64,000 bases of DNA from Corynebacterium kefirresidentii (GTDB taxonomy: Bacteria > Actinomycetota > Actinomycetes > Mycobacteriales > Mycobacteriaceae), in assembly GCA_002154655.1 (NCBI GenBank), contig NGUZ01000001.1, positions 310,001 to 374,000 on the forward strand, written 5' to 3'. The translations under genes and the position numbers were made by a program. Each line of letters opens with the position of its first letter. The stretch's first letter is position 1. This document shows positions 9,680 through 18,125 of the stretch, in pieces. The notes beneath the pieces were generated by a model that was not told the origin of the DNA, searched no databases, and worked only from the letters and a program-made list of their open reading frames with translations.

Positions 9680-10477
9680 CTAGTGGCCGCCGCAGCCGCA
9701 GCCACCGGAGCCACAACCGCAGCCAGCGCCATCGCCGCAACCGCCGCTGGGCAGCTCAATAGAAGCCGTAAGCATCGCGGTACCGGCCACGATAGAGTCC
9801 TTCGTCGGCAGCTCGCCGGCTCCCACTGGCAGGCAGAGGTCGAAGGGGAATAGGCCATCCATGACGAGGTGAGCGAATTTCTCACCAGTGAGCTCGTTGG
9901 TACGCCACTCAGATTCCATGACGCGCGCGGCAAAGGTAGCGGCAGGAGTCGGGACCTGGGCACCAGAGCCGGCGGAAATAACCTTGGCCCCCGCGGATTC
10001 GAAGAGCGCGGGGAACTCGCCTTCGGCCGCCTCATAGGCAGCGGCGGAATCGTAGGTGCGCACATCCAGCCCCATGGCGGTTAGGGAAATTTGCTGCCAC
10101 TGCTGCAAGGGTTCGTCGACAAGCAAAGGCCCCTGCGCCAGGTTTGCGGTGACCTGGGCGGTGGTGGTGCCGAAAGGATCGATGATTTCCAGCAGGGCTA
10201 GGACATCGTTGACCATCTCCACGTGGGCAAAACCTTGCGTGACGGCATCGAAGCCGATGAAGGTGGCAAAAGGCTCTACCGCGAGGATATTAAGCTGCGC
10301 GCCCGACGGATCGGTGAACTGAATGAGCTGGCCACCGCGCACCTCACCGGTAACGGCTAAGCGGTCGCTGGCGATGGCCGCCTCGACCGCATCCTGCCAG
10401 CGCTCGAAATTGAGGCCAATGGCCTGCATCTCGGTATTCTGCTTCACCCCAGTGTCCTTAACGTTCATGCCCGCCAT
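9680..10477 (-). CDS. Conserved-looking hypothetical with a Cys/Gly-rich C-terminal tail
   Basis: A 265-residue protein without membrane segments or signal peptide. The bulk (residues 1-240) is an ordinary acidic soluble protein with no family I can name. The last 21 residues, GGCGDGAGCGCGSGGCGCGGH, hold five cysteines and a terminal histidine spaced by glycines, which suggests metal coordination or a modified or flexible tail. The tail is real coding sequence in frame with the rest. The gene is divergent from hflX across 75 bases and is followed by a membrane protein gene in the same direction. Confidence 0.75.
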   Translation of the reverse strand: MAGMNVKDTGVKQNTEMQAIGLNFERWQDAVEAAIASDRLAVTGEVRGGQLIQFTDPSGAQLNILAVEPFATFIGFDAVTQGFAHVEMVNDVLALLEIIDPFGTTTAQVTANLAQGPLLVDEPLQQWQQISLTAMGLDVRTYDSAAAYEAAEGEFPALFESAGAKVISAGSGAQVPTPAATFAARVMESEWRTNELTGEKFAHLVMDGLFPFDLCLPVGAGELPTKDSIVAGTAMLTASIELPSGGCGDGAGCGCGSGGCGCGGH

Positions 10478-10552
10478 TGTATCGCCTTGTCCAGCCAGCT
10501 AAGAATCCGAAATTCCCGCTTTCGGCCGCAACATGCAAAAATGAAAGGTAGT

Positions 10553-12046
10553 ATGACCGAATTTTCCCAGCATAATAACGACGAGCTCCTCGCCCGCGCT
10601 TTTCGCGATAACGACGCCCCGGCCACGCCGGAGGCGACGCCCACCACCGGTGACCTCGATCTGGCAGAGCGCAATGCCTTCCGCCGCGTTACCCGTGAGA
10701 CCACCATCCGCGCCGAGGACACTACCGATGGCTACGAGGTGGAGTACCGAAAGCTGCGCCTCGAGCGAGTCATTTTGGTCGGCGTGTGGACCGAAGGCAC
10801 CGTGGCCGAAGTGGAAGCCACCATGGACGAGCTGGCCGCGCTTACTGAAACCGCCGGCGCCGAAGTAGTGGAGATGATTTACCAAAAGCGCGATAAGCCG
10901 GACTCCGGCACCTACATCGGCTCTGGCAAGGTGAAGGAATTGCGCGATATCGTCGAGGCCACCGGTGCCGATACCGTGGTCTGCGATGGTGAGCTTAACC
11001 CCGGCCAGCTCACCGCACTCGAGCGTGCGCTTAACACCAAGGTCATTGACCGCACCATGCTCATCCTTGACATCTTTGCCCAGCATGCGAAATCAAAAGA
11101 GGGTAAGGCCCAAGTCTCATTGGCGCAGTTGGAATACCTGTATACGCATACCCGTGGTTGGGGTGGCAACCTCTCGCGCCAGGCAGGCGGCCGTGCCGGA
11201 TCCAACGGCGGTGTGGGCCTGCGTGGTCCCGGTGAGACCAAGATTGAGACAGACCGTCGCCGTATCCGCACGGAGATGGCCCGCCTGCGCAAGGAACTGC
11301 GCGCCATGAAGACCGCACGTGAAGTCAAGCGTTCCAAGCGCCAACGCTCAACCATTGCGCAGATAGCTATTGCGGGCTATACCAATGCTGGAAAGTCCTC
11401 TCTCATTAACGCCATGACCGGCGCCGGGGTATTGGTGGAAGACGCGCTCTTTGCCACATTGGACCCCACCACTCGCCGTGCCACGCTTGCCGACGGCCGC
11501 CAGGTCGTCTTCACCGATACCGTCGGCTTCGTCCGCCACCTGCCTACGCAGCTGGTGGAGGCCTTTAAATCCACCCTGGAAGAGGTACTAGCCGCCGATA
11601 TTATGTTGCACGTGGTCGATGGCTCAGACCCGTTCCCGCTCAAGCAGATTGAGGCGGTCAATCAGGTCATCTATGACATCGTCTCTGAGACAGGGGAGCA
11701 GGCCCCGCCCGAAATCATCGTGATCAATAAGATCGACCAGGCCGATCCGCTGGTGCTTGCTGAGCTGCGCCACGTCCTCGACCATGAGGACGTCGTCTAT
11801 GTATCTGCCCGTACCGGTGAGGGAATCGACGAGCTTACCGCCCGCGTGGAGCTCTTCCTCAACTCCCGCGATAGTCACGTTAAGCTGCAGGTTCCCTTCA
11901 CGCGCGGGGATGTGGTGGCACGCGTACATGCCGAGGGCACGGTGCGCCACGAGGAGTATACGGCCGATGGCACGCTTGTCGACGTCCGCCTTCCCGCACC
12001 CACCGCCCGTGAACTCGCTGAATTCATCGTGGAGGTAGTTTCCTAA
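10553..12046 (+). CDS. hflX: Ribosome-associated GTPase HflX
   Basis: HflX is a GTPase that binds and splits stalled 70S ribosomes. The 497-residue product has the N-terminal HflX domain (DKPDSGTYIGSGKVKELRD and AQVSLAQLEYLYTHTRGWGGNLSRQ, then the glycine-rich RGPGETKIETDRRRI) and a C-terminal G domain: G1 AGYTNAGKSS, G3 DTVGFVRHLP, G4 NKID. The start MTEFSQHNNDE at 10553 follows GAAAGGTAG by a few bases; the longer frame lacks a ribosome binding site. It is transcribed toward uraA. Confidence 0.95.
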   Translation: MTEFSQHNNDELLARAFRDNDAPATPEATPTTGDLDLAERNAFRRVTRETTIRAEDTTDGYEVEYRKLRLERVILVGVWTEGTVAEVEATMDELAALTETAGAEVVEMIYQKRDKPDSGTYIGSGKVKELRDIVEATGADTVVCDGELNPGQLTALERALNTKVIDRTMLILDIFAQHAKSKEGKAQVSLAQLEYLYTHTRGWGGNLSRQAGGRAGSNGGVGLRGPGETKIETDRRRIRTEMARLRKELRAMKTAREVKRSKRQRSTIAQIAIAGYTNAGKSSLINAMTGAGVLVEDALFATLDPTTRRATLADGRQVVFTDTVGFVRHLPTQLVEAFKSTLEEVLAADIMLHVVDGSDPFPLKQIEAVNQVIYDIVSETGEQAPPEIIVINKIDQADPLVLAELRHVLDHEDVVYVSARTGEGIDELTARVELFLNSRDSHVKLQVPFTRGDVVARVHAEGTVRHEEYTADGTLVDVRLPAPTARELAEFIVEVVS

Positions 12047-12076
12047 ACTAGCTCAGGTGATCCATAATTAAGGCTC

Positions 12077-13357
12077 GTGAGCTTAAAAGGTTGGACCGTC
12101 CACGGAGACGGTAAAAAGATTGCCCCAGGCGCGGTGGTGGCGCCGGAAGAACGACTCAGCTGGGGCCGCACCATCGGCATCGGTATGCAGCACGTGGTGG
12201 CCATGTTCGGCGCCACGCTGCTAGTTCCCACCCTGACCGGATTCCCCGTCAACACGACGCTGCTTTTCTCCGGCCTGGGAACCATTTTGTTCCTACTTAT
12301 TACCCGCAACCGGTTGCCGTCCTACCTCGGCTCCTCGTTCGCGTTCATCGCCCCGCTTTCTGCTTCGCAGCAGTACGGCATCGCCGCGCAGGCCGGCTCT
12401 ATTTTGGTTACTGGCCTTGTCCTTGCCGCGGTGGGCGTCGCCGTAAAGTTCGCCGGGCGCCGCGTGTTGGACGCCGTCATGCCGCCGGCCGTAACCGGTG
12501 CGATTGTGGCGCTTATCGGCCTGAATTTGGCGCCGAATGCGGCCGAGAACTTCGCCTCTCAGCCGCTCGTGGCGGCGGTGACGCTGCTGGTAATCCTGCT
12601 GGCCACCGTCGCCGGCCGCGGCATGGTCTCGCGCCTGTCCATTCTCCTCGGCGTGGTCGTGGGCTGGATTTTCGCGGCTCTCACCGGCAACCTCGGCGAT
12701 GACGCCGTCGCGGCCATTGATGCCGCCCCGTGGGTGGGCCTGCCGCAATTCCACGCACCTTCCTTCAACGTCTCCGCCATTGCCGTCGCGCTTCCCGTGC
12801 TGGTGGTCCTCATCGCGGAAAACGTCGGCCATGTCAAGGCCGTTTCCGAGATGACCAAGCGCGACTTGGATGACTTGGCCGGTGACGCTCTTATCGCCGA
12901 TGGCCTCGCATCCACCCTCGCTGGCGGCTTCGGCGGCTCTGGCACCACGACCTATGCTGAAAATATTGGCGTGATGGCCGCTACCCGCGTCTATTCCACC
13001 GCCGCGTACTGGGTAGCAGCATTTACTGCTATCCTTTTGGCTTTCGTGCCGAAGTTTGGCGCGCTGATTTTCACCATTCCTACCGGCGTTCTCGGTGGCG
13101 CCTGCATCGTGCTTTACGGGCTCATCGGCATGTTGGGTGTGCGTATTTGGATGGACAATAAGGTCAATTTCAATAACCCGGTTAATCTGACCGCGGCCGC
13201 AGTGGCGCTCATCGCGGGCATCGGCAACCTGACTCTCAGCGTTGGTGGGGTTTCCCTGGAAGGCATCGCGTGGGGTTCAGTGGGCATTATCGTCGCCTAT
13301 CCGATCATGAAGAAGCTATACGATTCCGTCGGCGAAGGCCACGCCGCCAAGTACTAA
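12077..13357 (+). CDS. uraA: Uracil/xanthine permease of the NCS2 family
   Basis: A 426-residue membrane protein with about 12-14 hydrophobic segments. NCS2 signatures include GIGMQHVVAMFGATLLVP near residue 35, the SSFAFIAP segment near residue 92, LIAENVGHVKAV with the substrate-coordinating Glu region near residue 250, and GGFGGSGTTTYAENIGVMAATRVYS, the second conserved NCS2 motif. Uracil symport with protons is the most likely role given the close match to UraA/PyrP; xanthine or uric acid carriers are longer. It starts with GTG after a weak AAGG and is followed by a strong terminator. Confidence 0.9.
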   Translation: MSLKGWTVHGDGKKIAPGAVVAPEERLSWGRTIGIGMQHVVAMFGATLLVPTLTGFPVNTTLLFSGLGTILFLLITRNRLPSYLGSSFAFIAPLSASQQYGIAAQAGSILVTGLVLAAVGVAVKFAGRRVLDAVMPPAVTGAIVALIGLNLAPNAAENFASQPLVAAVTLLVILLATVAGRGMVSRLSILLGVVVGWIFAALTGNLGDDAVAAIDAAPWVGLPQFHAPSFNVSAIAVALPVLVVLIAENVGHVKAVSEMTKRDLDDLAGDALIADGLASTLAGGFGGSGTTTYAENIGVMAATRVYSTAAYWVAAFTAILLAFVPKFGALIFTIPTGVLGGACIVLYGLIGMLGVRIWMDNKVNFNNPVNLTAAAVALIAGIGNLTLSVGGVSLEGIAWGSVGIIVAYPIMKKLYDSVGEGHAAKY

Positions 13358-13373
13358 TTTTTCTGCTGTGGAT

Positions 13374-13407
13374 AATTGCCCGCCGCGCGCCCGCGGCGGG
13401 CAATTTT
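13374..13407 (+). terminator. Strong hairpin terminator after uraA
   Basis: A perfect 14-bp stem: AATTGCCCGCCGCG (13374-13387), loop CGCC, CGCGGCGGGCAATT (13392-13405), with the T-run continuing to 13407. Confidence 0.9.
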
Positions 13408-13488
13408 GTTGACGGAGCAACGCGGGTTATCCACACCGCTCCTGTGCCTGGCTCGCGTGGGCTTGCGCAGGCTGTTTAACTCAGCGGC

Positions 13489-14478
13489 ATGACCGCATTG
13501 GACGCATACTTAAACGCCATGAGCGCCGGAATGGACATCGTCGCCGCCGCTCAAGGGCTCAGTGATCGCGAGCTCATCGCGCAAGGTGCTTCCGACATTG
13601 CTGCGCGTGACCTGCTACGACTGTGCGATACTTACTTTGGCAAGTGCGGCTTTTCTGCCAAACAGCGAGCAGCGCGGCAGACTACTCATTCCCTCGACGT
13701 GCTGCTGCTCATTGAAAAATTCGCCCTGCGCTTGTCGACGCAGCGCGATGCCTGGACCCTACGCACCGAACTGTGTGCCTTTCGCGGCAGCGCTACAGCA
13801 CTAGAAAAGCGTGCTCGGGCCTTGGTCCGCGAGCTGCGCCCGCGCCGCACACCGGAGAAAGGCGTGCGCATCACCCGCCGTTCCGGCGGCCCGTGGTCGC
13901 TGACCATTACTGGGGATTCAGCCGATGTAGCAGATATGCACGCCGCATTGGATGCCAATAAGCCGCTGGAATCTGCCAAAGATCTCTTTTTCGGGAAAGC
14001 GAATGCGGCACGCACCACGGTAACGACGCAGGTAGTGCTCACCCTCGATGAGCTCGACCGAATAGTCGACGGTGGGGGCGAGGAAATTACCCTGCAGCTG
14101 ACCAATGGCGCTCAAATGACGGGAGCGGAGCTCGTGGCGCGGACACTAAGCGATCACGGCTATGTCACACTCGTCCACCCGCACGAGGGGCCGGTAAACC
14201 TCTATCGAACCTCGCGGCTAGCCAACGACAAGCAGCGACTGATGGCGGCTGCGCTAAACCCGGTGTGCCCGTGGGAGAGCTGTAATTTTCCCGCGGATGA
14301 ATGCCAGGTCCACCACCTGAAGGCGTGGAAGCACGGCGGTGAGACTAACGCTGCGAACCTCGCGACTTGTTGTCCCTACCATAATGGAGTCAATGACGAT
14401 GACCCCAATGCCCCGCCTCGCCGAGGACGGCTGGCCCGGGTAAACGGGCAGGTGAGCTGGGTGCCACCGTGGGGATAG
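13489..14478 (+). CDS. HNH endonuclease domain protein
   Basis: A 329-residue soluble protein of the actinobacterial DUF222/HNH type. The C-terminal domain has the zinc-finger HNH layout: CPWESCNFPADECQVHHLKAW, then NAANLATCCPYHNGVNDDD. The HH pair (catalytic His) and the CxxxxC plus CxxH metal ligands are visible. The N-terminal 220 residues are helical (DIAARDLLRLCDTYFG, HSLDVLLLIEKFALRL). Members of this family are common in multiple copies in Actinobacteria and their biological role is mostly unknown. It stands alone between two strong terminators, so it is a single-gene unit and possibly an accessory insertion. Confidence 0.88.
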   Translation: MTALDAYLNAMSAGMDIVAAAQGLSDRELIAQGASDIAARDLLRLCDTYFGKCGFSAKQRAARQTTHSLDVLLLIEKFALRLSTQRDAWTLRTELCAFRGSATALEKRARALVRELRPRRTPEKGVRITRRSGGPWSLTITGDSADVADMHAALDANKPLESAKDLFFGKANAARTTVTTQVVLTLDELDRIVDGGGEEITLQLTNGAQMTGAELVARTLSDHGYVTLVHPHEGPVNLYRTSRLANDKQRLMAAALNPVCPWESCNFPADECQVHHLKAWKHGGETNAANLATCCPYHNGVNDDDPNAPPRRGRLARVNGQVSWVPPWG

Positions 14479-14495
14479 GTGGCGTCGGCAAGCGA

Positions 14496-14526
14496 AAAGC
14501 TCCCCACCACACAGGCGGGGAGCTTT
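14496..14526. terminator. Bidirectional terminator between the HNH gene and ptsH
   Basis: AAAGCTCCCC (14496-14505), 11-base loop, GGGGAGCTTT (14517-14526). A perfect 10-bp stem with A- and T-runs on either side, between convergent genes. Confidence 0.88.
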
Positions 14527-14546
14527 AAAGCGAACCGTTTTAGGGC

Positions 14547-14816
14547 TTAGGAAGCGTCGAGGTCCTTCTCGATGAGAGCAGCAATCTTTTCTACCGCTTC
14601 TTCGTTGTCGGAGGTAACAGTAACCTCATCGCCCTGTTCTGCGCCAAGAGCCATAATCATCAAAGAAGAGGCCGCATCGGTCTCATCTTCATCGTCATCG
14701 CCAACGAGGTTGAGGAAGATGTCTTCGTCGAACTCGCCAGCTGCGTCCGCGATAATGGAGGCGGGACGTGCGTGTAGGCCTACAGAGGAACCTACCTTTA
14801 CAGTCTTGGAAGCCAT
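14547..14816 (-). CDS. ptsH: Phosphocarrier protein HPr
   Basis: HPr carries the phosphoryl group from enzyme I to the sugar-specific EIIA domains. The 89-residue product has the active-site His in SSVGLHARPAS (about residue 16) and the regulatory serine region DAASSLMIMALG. The C-terminal part is acidic. An AAAGGA lies about 8 bases before the ATG on the minus strand. It is the last gene of the fructose-PTS cluster, separated from the EIIBC frame by 54 bases. Confidence 0.97.
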   Translation of the reverse strand: MASKTVKVGSSVGLHARPASIIADAAGEFDEDIFLNLVGDDDEDETDAASSLMIMALGAEQGDEVTVTSDNEEAVEKIAALIEKDLDAS

Positions 14817-14870
14817 GGAAAAGATCCTTTCTTATGGGGATTGTTGCAATCCAGTGTACGAGTGTTTGGT

Positions 14871-16379
14871 TTATGCCGCCACGTTCTGAGCAGCTTCTTC
14901 GACGGCTTTATTAGGCCAGAACTGCTTCATTGCCAGCACCGCTGCGGTCGAGACAACCACACCGGCCGCGATGGCGACAAGATAGCCCCAGAACGGGTCG
15001 ATGGCGAAGAGGACGAACACACCGCCGTGTGGAGCTCGGGAGCCGACCGACAAGGCCATCGAAACCGCGCCTGTCACCGCGCCGCCGGCCATCATCGAAG
15101 GGATAACGCGGAAGGGGTCGGCCGCGGCGAACGGGATGGCACCCTCCGAGACGAAGGACAGGCCCAGCAACCAAGCGGACTTGCCGTTTTCCTGCTCGGC
15201 CGGAGTAAACAGCGACTTGCGGATGAACGTGGCCAGGGAGAGCGCAATCGGTGCAACCATGCCGGAGGCCATAACCGCGGCCATGATCTGCATGGAGGAC
15301 TCGTCGCCGGTAGAAAGTCCGGCCGTAGCGAAGAGATAAGCCGCCTTATTGACGGGGCCGCCCAAATCGAAGCACATCATCAAGCCGAGGATGATTCCTA
15401 GGAGCACGGCCGAGGAACCGGACATCGACGAAAGCCAATTCTGCAGGCCATCCATGATGGCTGCCAGCGGTGCGCCCAGCAGTAGGTACATCGCAAGGCC
15501 GACGACGAGCGAGGTCAGTAGCGGGATGATGACAACTGGCATAAGTGAGCCCAGCCAGCGTGGTACCTTCCAATTGCCAATCCACAAAGCGACAAAGCCC
15601 GCCAGAAGACCAGTTACCAGGCCACCGATAAAACCAGCGCCTAGGGTAACCGCGATCGCGCCGCCCGCGAAGCCTGGGGCGATGCCTGGTCGGCCGGCGA
15701 GCGCGTAAGCGATATAACCGGAAAGAGCAGCAACGATAAAGCCCATCGCTGCTTGGCCAATGGCGAAAAGAACAGCGCCGAGATACAGCAAGAACCCGGA
15801 GCGCTCGAAATGCATAAGTTCGCCGTCCACGGTTACGTCATGACCAGGAAGATTGCCTAGCGAAAAGTCCGTCGACAGTGCCTGCCAACCGTTTGCCATA
15901 TCGGCGCCGCCAAAAAGGAAGCCAAGGGCAAGCAGAAGACCACCGGCCGCGACGAATGGAACCATATAGGATACGCCGGTCATGATGGCCTGCTGGATGC
16001 GCTTGCCCCAACCGAGAGACTTTCCCTCTTCTTCCGCATCGGCCCGGGTAGCGGTGCCGGATACCTTGTGCGCGTGGGGGTTTCGGGCGGCGGCGATGGC
16101 CTCGTCGAGCATGGTGCCAGGCTCGTTGATGGCGCGCTTGACGCCAGACTCAATTACCGGCTTGCCAGCGAATCGTTCGCGGTCGCGTACGCCAACGTCC
16201 GTGGCGAAGATGACCGCATCGGCCGCATCGATGGTGGCTTGGGAGACGGACTCATTATTCGACGAACCTTGCGTTTCTACGGTCAGCGCTACGTCATCGC
16301 GTTCGGCCGCGGTCTGTGTGAGGGCGTCGGCCGCCATGTAGGTGTGAGCGATGCCGGTAGGGCAGGCGGTGATGGCCAC
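14871..16379 (-). CDS. ptsF: Fructose PTS EIIBC part, out of frame with its EIIA part
   Basis: EIIB transfers phosphate from EIIA to fructose as EIIC transports it, giving fructose 1-phosphate. The EIIB domain begins VAITACPTGIAHTYMAADAL with its active Cys in ACPTGIAHT. EIIC follows from about residue 115 with 8-10 membrane segments, including MTGVSYMVPFVAAGGLLLALGF and the GGPVNKAAYLF and FVSEGAIPFAAADP motifs. In Corynebacterium glutamicum EIIA, EIIB and EIIC are one polypeptide as I recall; here they lie in different frames and this frame opens at a GTG (16379). Upstream in the same frame, codons from about 16445 read GSSSAATATTAGSSDNVTRI, which looks like the natural linker, so the reading-frame break is a single base near 16436-16446. 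Confidence 0.85.
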   Translation of the reverse strand: MAITACPTGIAHTYMAADALTQTAAERDDVALTVETQGSSNNESVSQATIDAADAVIFATDVGVRDRERFAGKPVIESGVKRAINEPGTMLDEAIAAARNPHAHKVSGTATRADAEEEGKSLGWGKRIQQAIMTGVSYMVPFVAAGGLLLALGFLFGGADMANGWQALSTDFSLGNLPGHDVTVDGELMHFERSGFLLYLGAVLFAIGQAAMGFIVAALSGYIAYALAGRPGIAPGFAGGAIAVTLGAGFIGGLVTGLLAGFVALWIGNWKVPRWLGSLMPVVIIPLLTSLVVGLAMYLLLGAPLAAIMDGLQNWLSSMSGSSAVLLGIILGLMMCFDLGGPVNKAAYLFATAGLSTGDESSMQIMAAVMASGMVAPIALSLATFIRKSLFTPAEQENGKSAWLLGLSFVSEGAIPFAAADPFRVIPSMMAGGAVTGAVSMALSVGSRAPHGGVFVLFAIDPFWGYLVAIAAGVVVSTAAVLAMKQFWPNKAVEEAAQNVAA

Positions 16380-16951
16380 GATGCGGGTGACGTTGTCCGA
16401 AGAACCCGCGGTAGTTGCGGTCGCGGCCGAGGACGAGCCGTTGCGGTACCAGCGGCGGGGGCAGCCGACTCGGCGGCCGGTTTCTTCTTTGGCTTTTCTG
16501 CGTTGACTACTTCCAGGACAAGGCGAACGATTTCTTCCTTGGTGGGGGCGCTGCGCAGTGCCTCGAGGAAGTCTTTTCGGACAAGGGCGCGGGCTAGCTT
16601 GGACAAAATCTTTAGGTGAGCCTTGCCGCCACCGGCCGGAGCGGCGATGAGGAAGACCAACTGGGCGTCTCCATCAGGACCGGAGAAATCTACACCGCGG
16701 CCTAGGCGGGCGAATGCGAGGGTTGGTTCGGTGACAGCTTCGGAACGGCAGTGCGGGATGGCAACACCGCCGGGTACGCCGGTGCCGGCTTTAGCCTCGC
16801 GGTCGATGGCGGGTTGGGCCAATCCGGCGACGTCGGTGGCTCGGCCGGTGTCGTGGACTAGCGTGGCTAGGTTGGTAATGACGGAGTCAACACTGTCGCC
16901 AAAGTCGGCGTCAAGGGCGACAAGTTCCGTAGTAATGAGTTCGGAAGCCAT
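16289..16951 (-). CDS. ptsF: Fructose PTS EIIA part, frame breaks before EIIB
   Basis: The first 150 residues are an intact fructose-type EIIA domain with active His in GGVAIPHCRSEAV and AFARLGRGVDFSGPDGDAQLVFLIAAP. Up to about residue 172 (PAAESAAPAAGTA) it is a normal Ala/Pro linker; beyond that, the reading ARPRPRPQLPRVLRTTSP is an out-of-frame run. A one-base shift (minus one) around 16436-16446 would join this directly to the EIIBC frame, which it overlaps to 16289. Whether this is a sequencing error, a true mutation, or a split gene with a separately initiated EIIBC cannot be decided from this sequence. The gene follows fruK by 13 bases. Confidence 0.8.
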   Translation of the reverse strand: MASELITTELVALDADFGDSVDSVITNLATLVHDTGRATDVAGLAQPAIDREAKAGTGVPGGVAIPHCRSEAVTEPTLAFARLGRGVDFSGPDGDAQLVFLIAAPAGGGKAHLKILSKLARALVRKDFLEALRSAPTKEEIVRLVLEVVNAEKPKKKPAAESAAPAAGTATARPRPRPQLPRVLRTTSPASWPSPPALPASLTPTWRPTPSHRPRPNAMT

Positions 16952-16964
16952 TTTGGGGCGCTCC

Positions 16965-17930
16965 TTAGGCTAGCGAGTTAACGGTGGTATGAGCGATATC
17001 TATTTCTTCAGGACGAGGAAATTGCGTGCCTTGCTTGGATGCAGCCGCGGTCCCGTAGGCCACGGATCGGGCAAGGCTCGCGGCCGGAGATTTACCAGCG
17101 GTGCGGCCGAGAAGGTATCCGGCGAGCGCTGCGTCTCCAGCACCTACGGTGGATTTCACGGTGGCTGGAGGGGGAGTGGCGGCCCATGCTCCTTCAGCCG
17201 TAACCAGTACGGCACCGGCGCCACCGAGGGTGACGAGCACTTCTGCGATGCCTCGCTTAACGACGTCGCGTGCCGCGCTAACCACTCCCGAATAGTCACC
17301 GCGTGCAGCTTGTGCTTCCAGCTCGCGGCCGTCGGTGCCGGTGAGTTGGCCGAGCTCTAGACCATTGGGCTTTATAAGATCGGGTGCCGAAGACTCGAGA
17401 TTTTTCCCGATGGCCAGCATCGGAGCATCGGAGGTATCTACCGCGATGCGGGCCTGTGGTGCGGCCGCACGGACAGCGGAAATGAGCTCGCAATACCAAT
17501 CGGTATCCACGCCGCGCGGCAAGGAACCTGCCAGCACCACCCAGTCGGCCGCGAGGGCGCGGGCGGTGAGGGTGGAGGTAATGGCTTGGGCATCGGCGTC
17601 GGAAAGCACGGGGCCTGGGCCGTTGACCTTAGTGGTGGTGCCGTCGGGCTCGGTGATGGTGGTGTTGACGCGAATGGAGCCGTCCATAGCAGTAGCCGAA
17701 GAAGGCAATCCGGCCGCGTGGATGAGATTCAGGAAGGAATCGGAGTCGTGGGACGGAAAAAGTGCCAGGGTTTGCTCGCCGGCTAGGTGCACGGCATGGG
17801 TGACGTTTACGCCCTTTCCGCCTGCAACCTGTGTGACCTCGCTGGCACGGTGGACATCGCCGGAAGTTAAAGGCTCACTGAGTACGAGGGTGGCGTCGAT
17901 ACTGGGATTGGGGGTCAGCGTGAGAATCAA
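16965..17930 (-). CDS. fruK: 1-phosphofructokinase FruK
   Basis: Phosphorylates fructose 1-phosphate, the product of the fructose PTS, to fructose 1,6-bisphosphate. The 321-residue PfkB-family protein begins MILTLTPNPSIDATLVL and shows the two family signatures, VAGGKGVNVTHAVHLAGE (near residue 36) and the C-terminal STVGAGDAALAGYLLG containing the catalytic Asp. It is the first gene of the minus-strand fruK-ptsF-ptsH unit, divergent from ptsI across about 195 bases that hold candidate operator repeats. Confidence 0.94.
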   Translation of the reverse strand: MILTLTPNPSIDATLVLSEPLTSGDVHRASEVTQVAGGKGVNVTHAVHLAGEQTLALFPSHDSDSFLNLIHAAGLPSSATAMDGSIRVNTTITEPDGTTTKVNGPGPVLSDADAQAITSTLTARALAADWVVLAGSLPRGVDTDWYCELISAVRAAAPQARIAVDTSDAPMLAIGKNLESSAPDLIKPNGLELGQLTGTDGRELEAQAARGDYSGVVSAARDVVKRGIAEVLVTLGGAGAVLVTAEGAWAATPPPATVKSTVGAGDAALAGYLLGRTAGKSPAASLARSVAYGTAAASKQGTQFPRPEEIDIAHTTVNSLA

Positions 17931-18004
17931 GTCGTCCCTTTCGCAGGTTATATATTGGGGCCGAACGCCGCGGGAGAGAACCTTGGGGGATGGCCCGCCC
18001 TAAA

Positions 18005-18040
18005 TGTTGATTCTTGTCCGAATGTGTCCGAAAGTCAACA
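18005..18040. promoter_or_regulatory. Candidate operator between fruK and ptsI
   Basis: TGTTGA (18005-18010) and TCAACA (18035-18040) form an inverted repeat enclosing two direct TGTCCGAA repeats exactly 10 bases apart (18015-18022 and 18025-18032). A possible -10 for ptsI, TACATT, follows at 18055-18060. The arrangement suggests binding of the DeoR-type repressor encoded beyond ptsI, which is known to control PTS genes in corynebacteria, but this is inferred. Confidence 0.5.
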
Positions 18041-18125
18041 GGAAAGCTGTGGTATACATTGCTTTTCTATCCGATTTGTGGTGTTCTGGAAGTCAATAAC
18101 CGCTATCTTCGAAGGAAGTATGCTC

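Noticed and set aside
9680..9740. Upstream extension of the membrane protein (start at 9740)
   Set aside because: Would overlap the preceding gene by 60 bases and begin with a Trp/Arg/Leu run from the complement of Gly/Cys codons.
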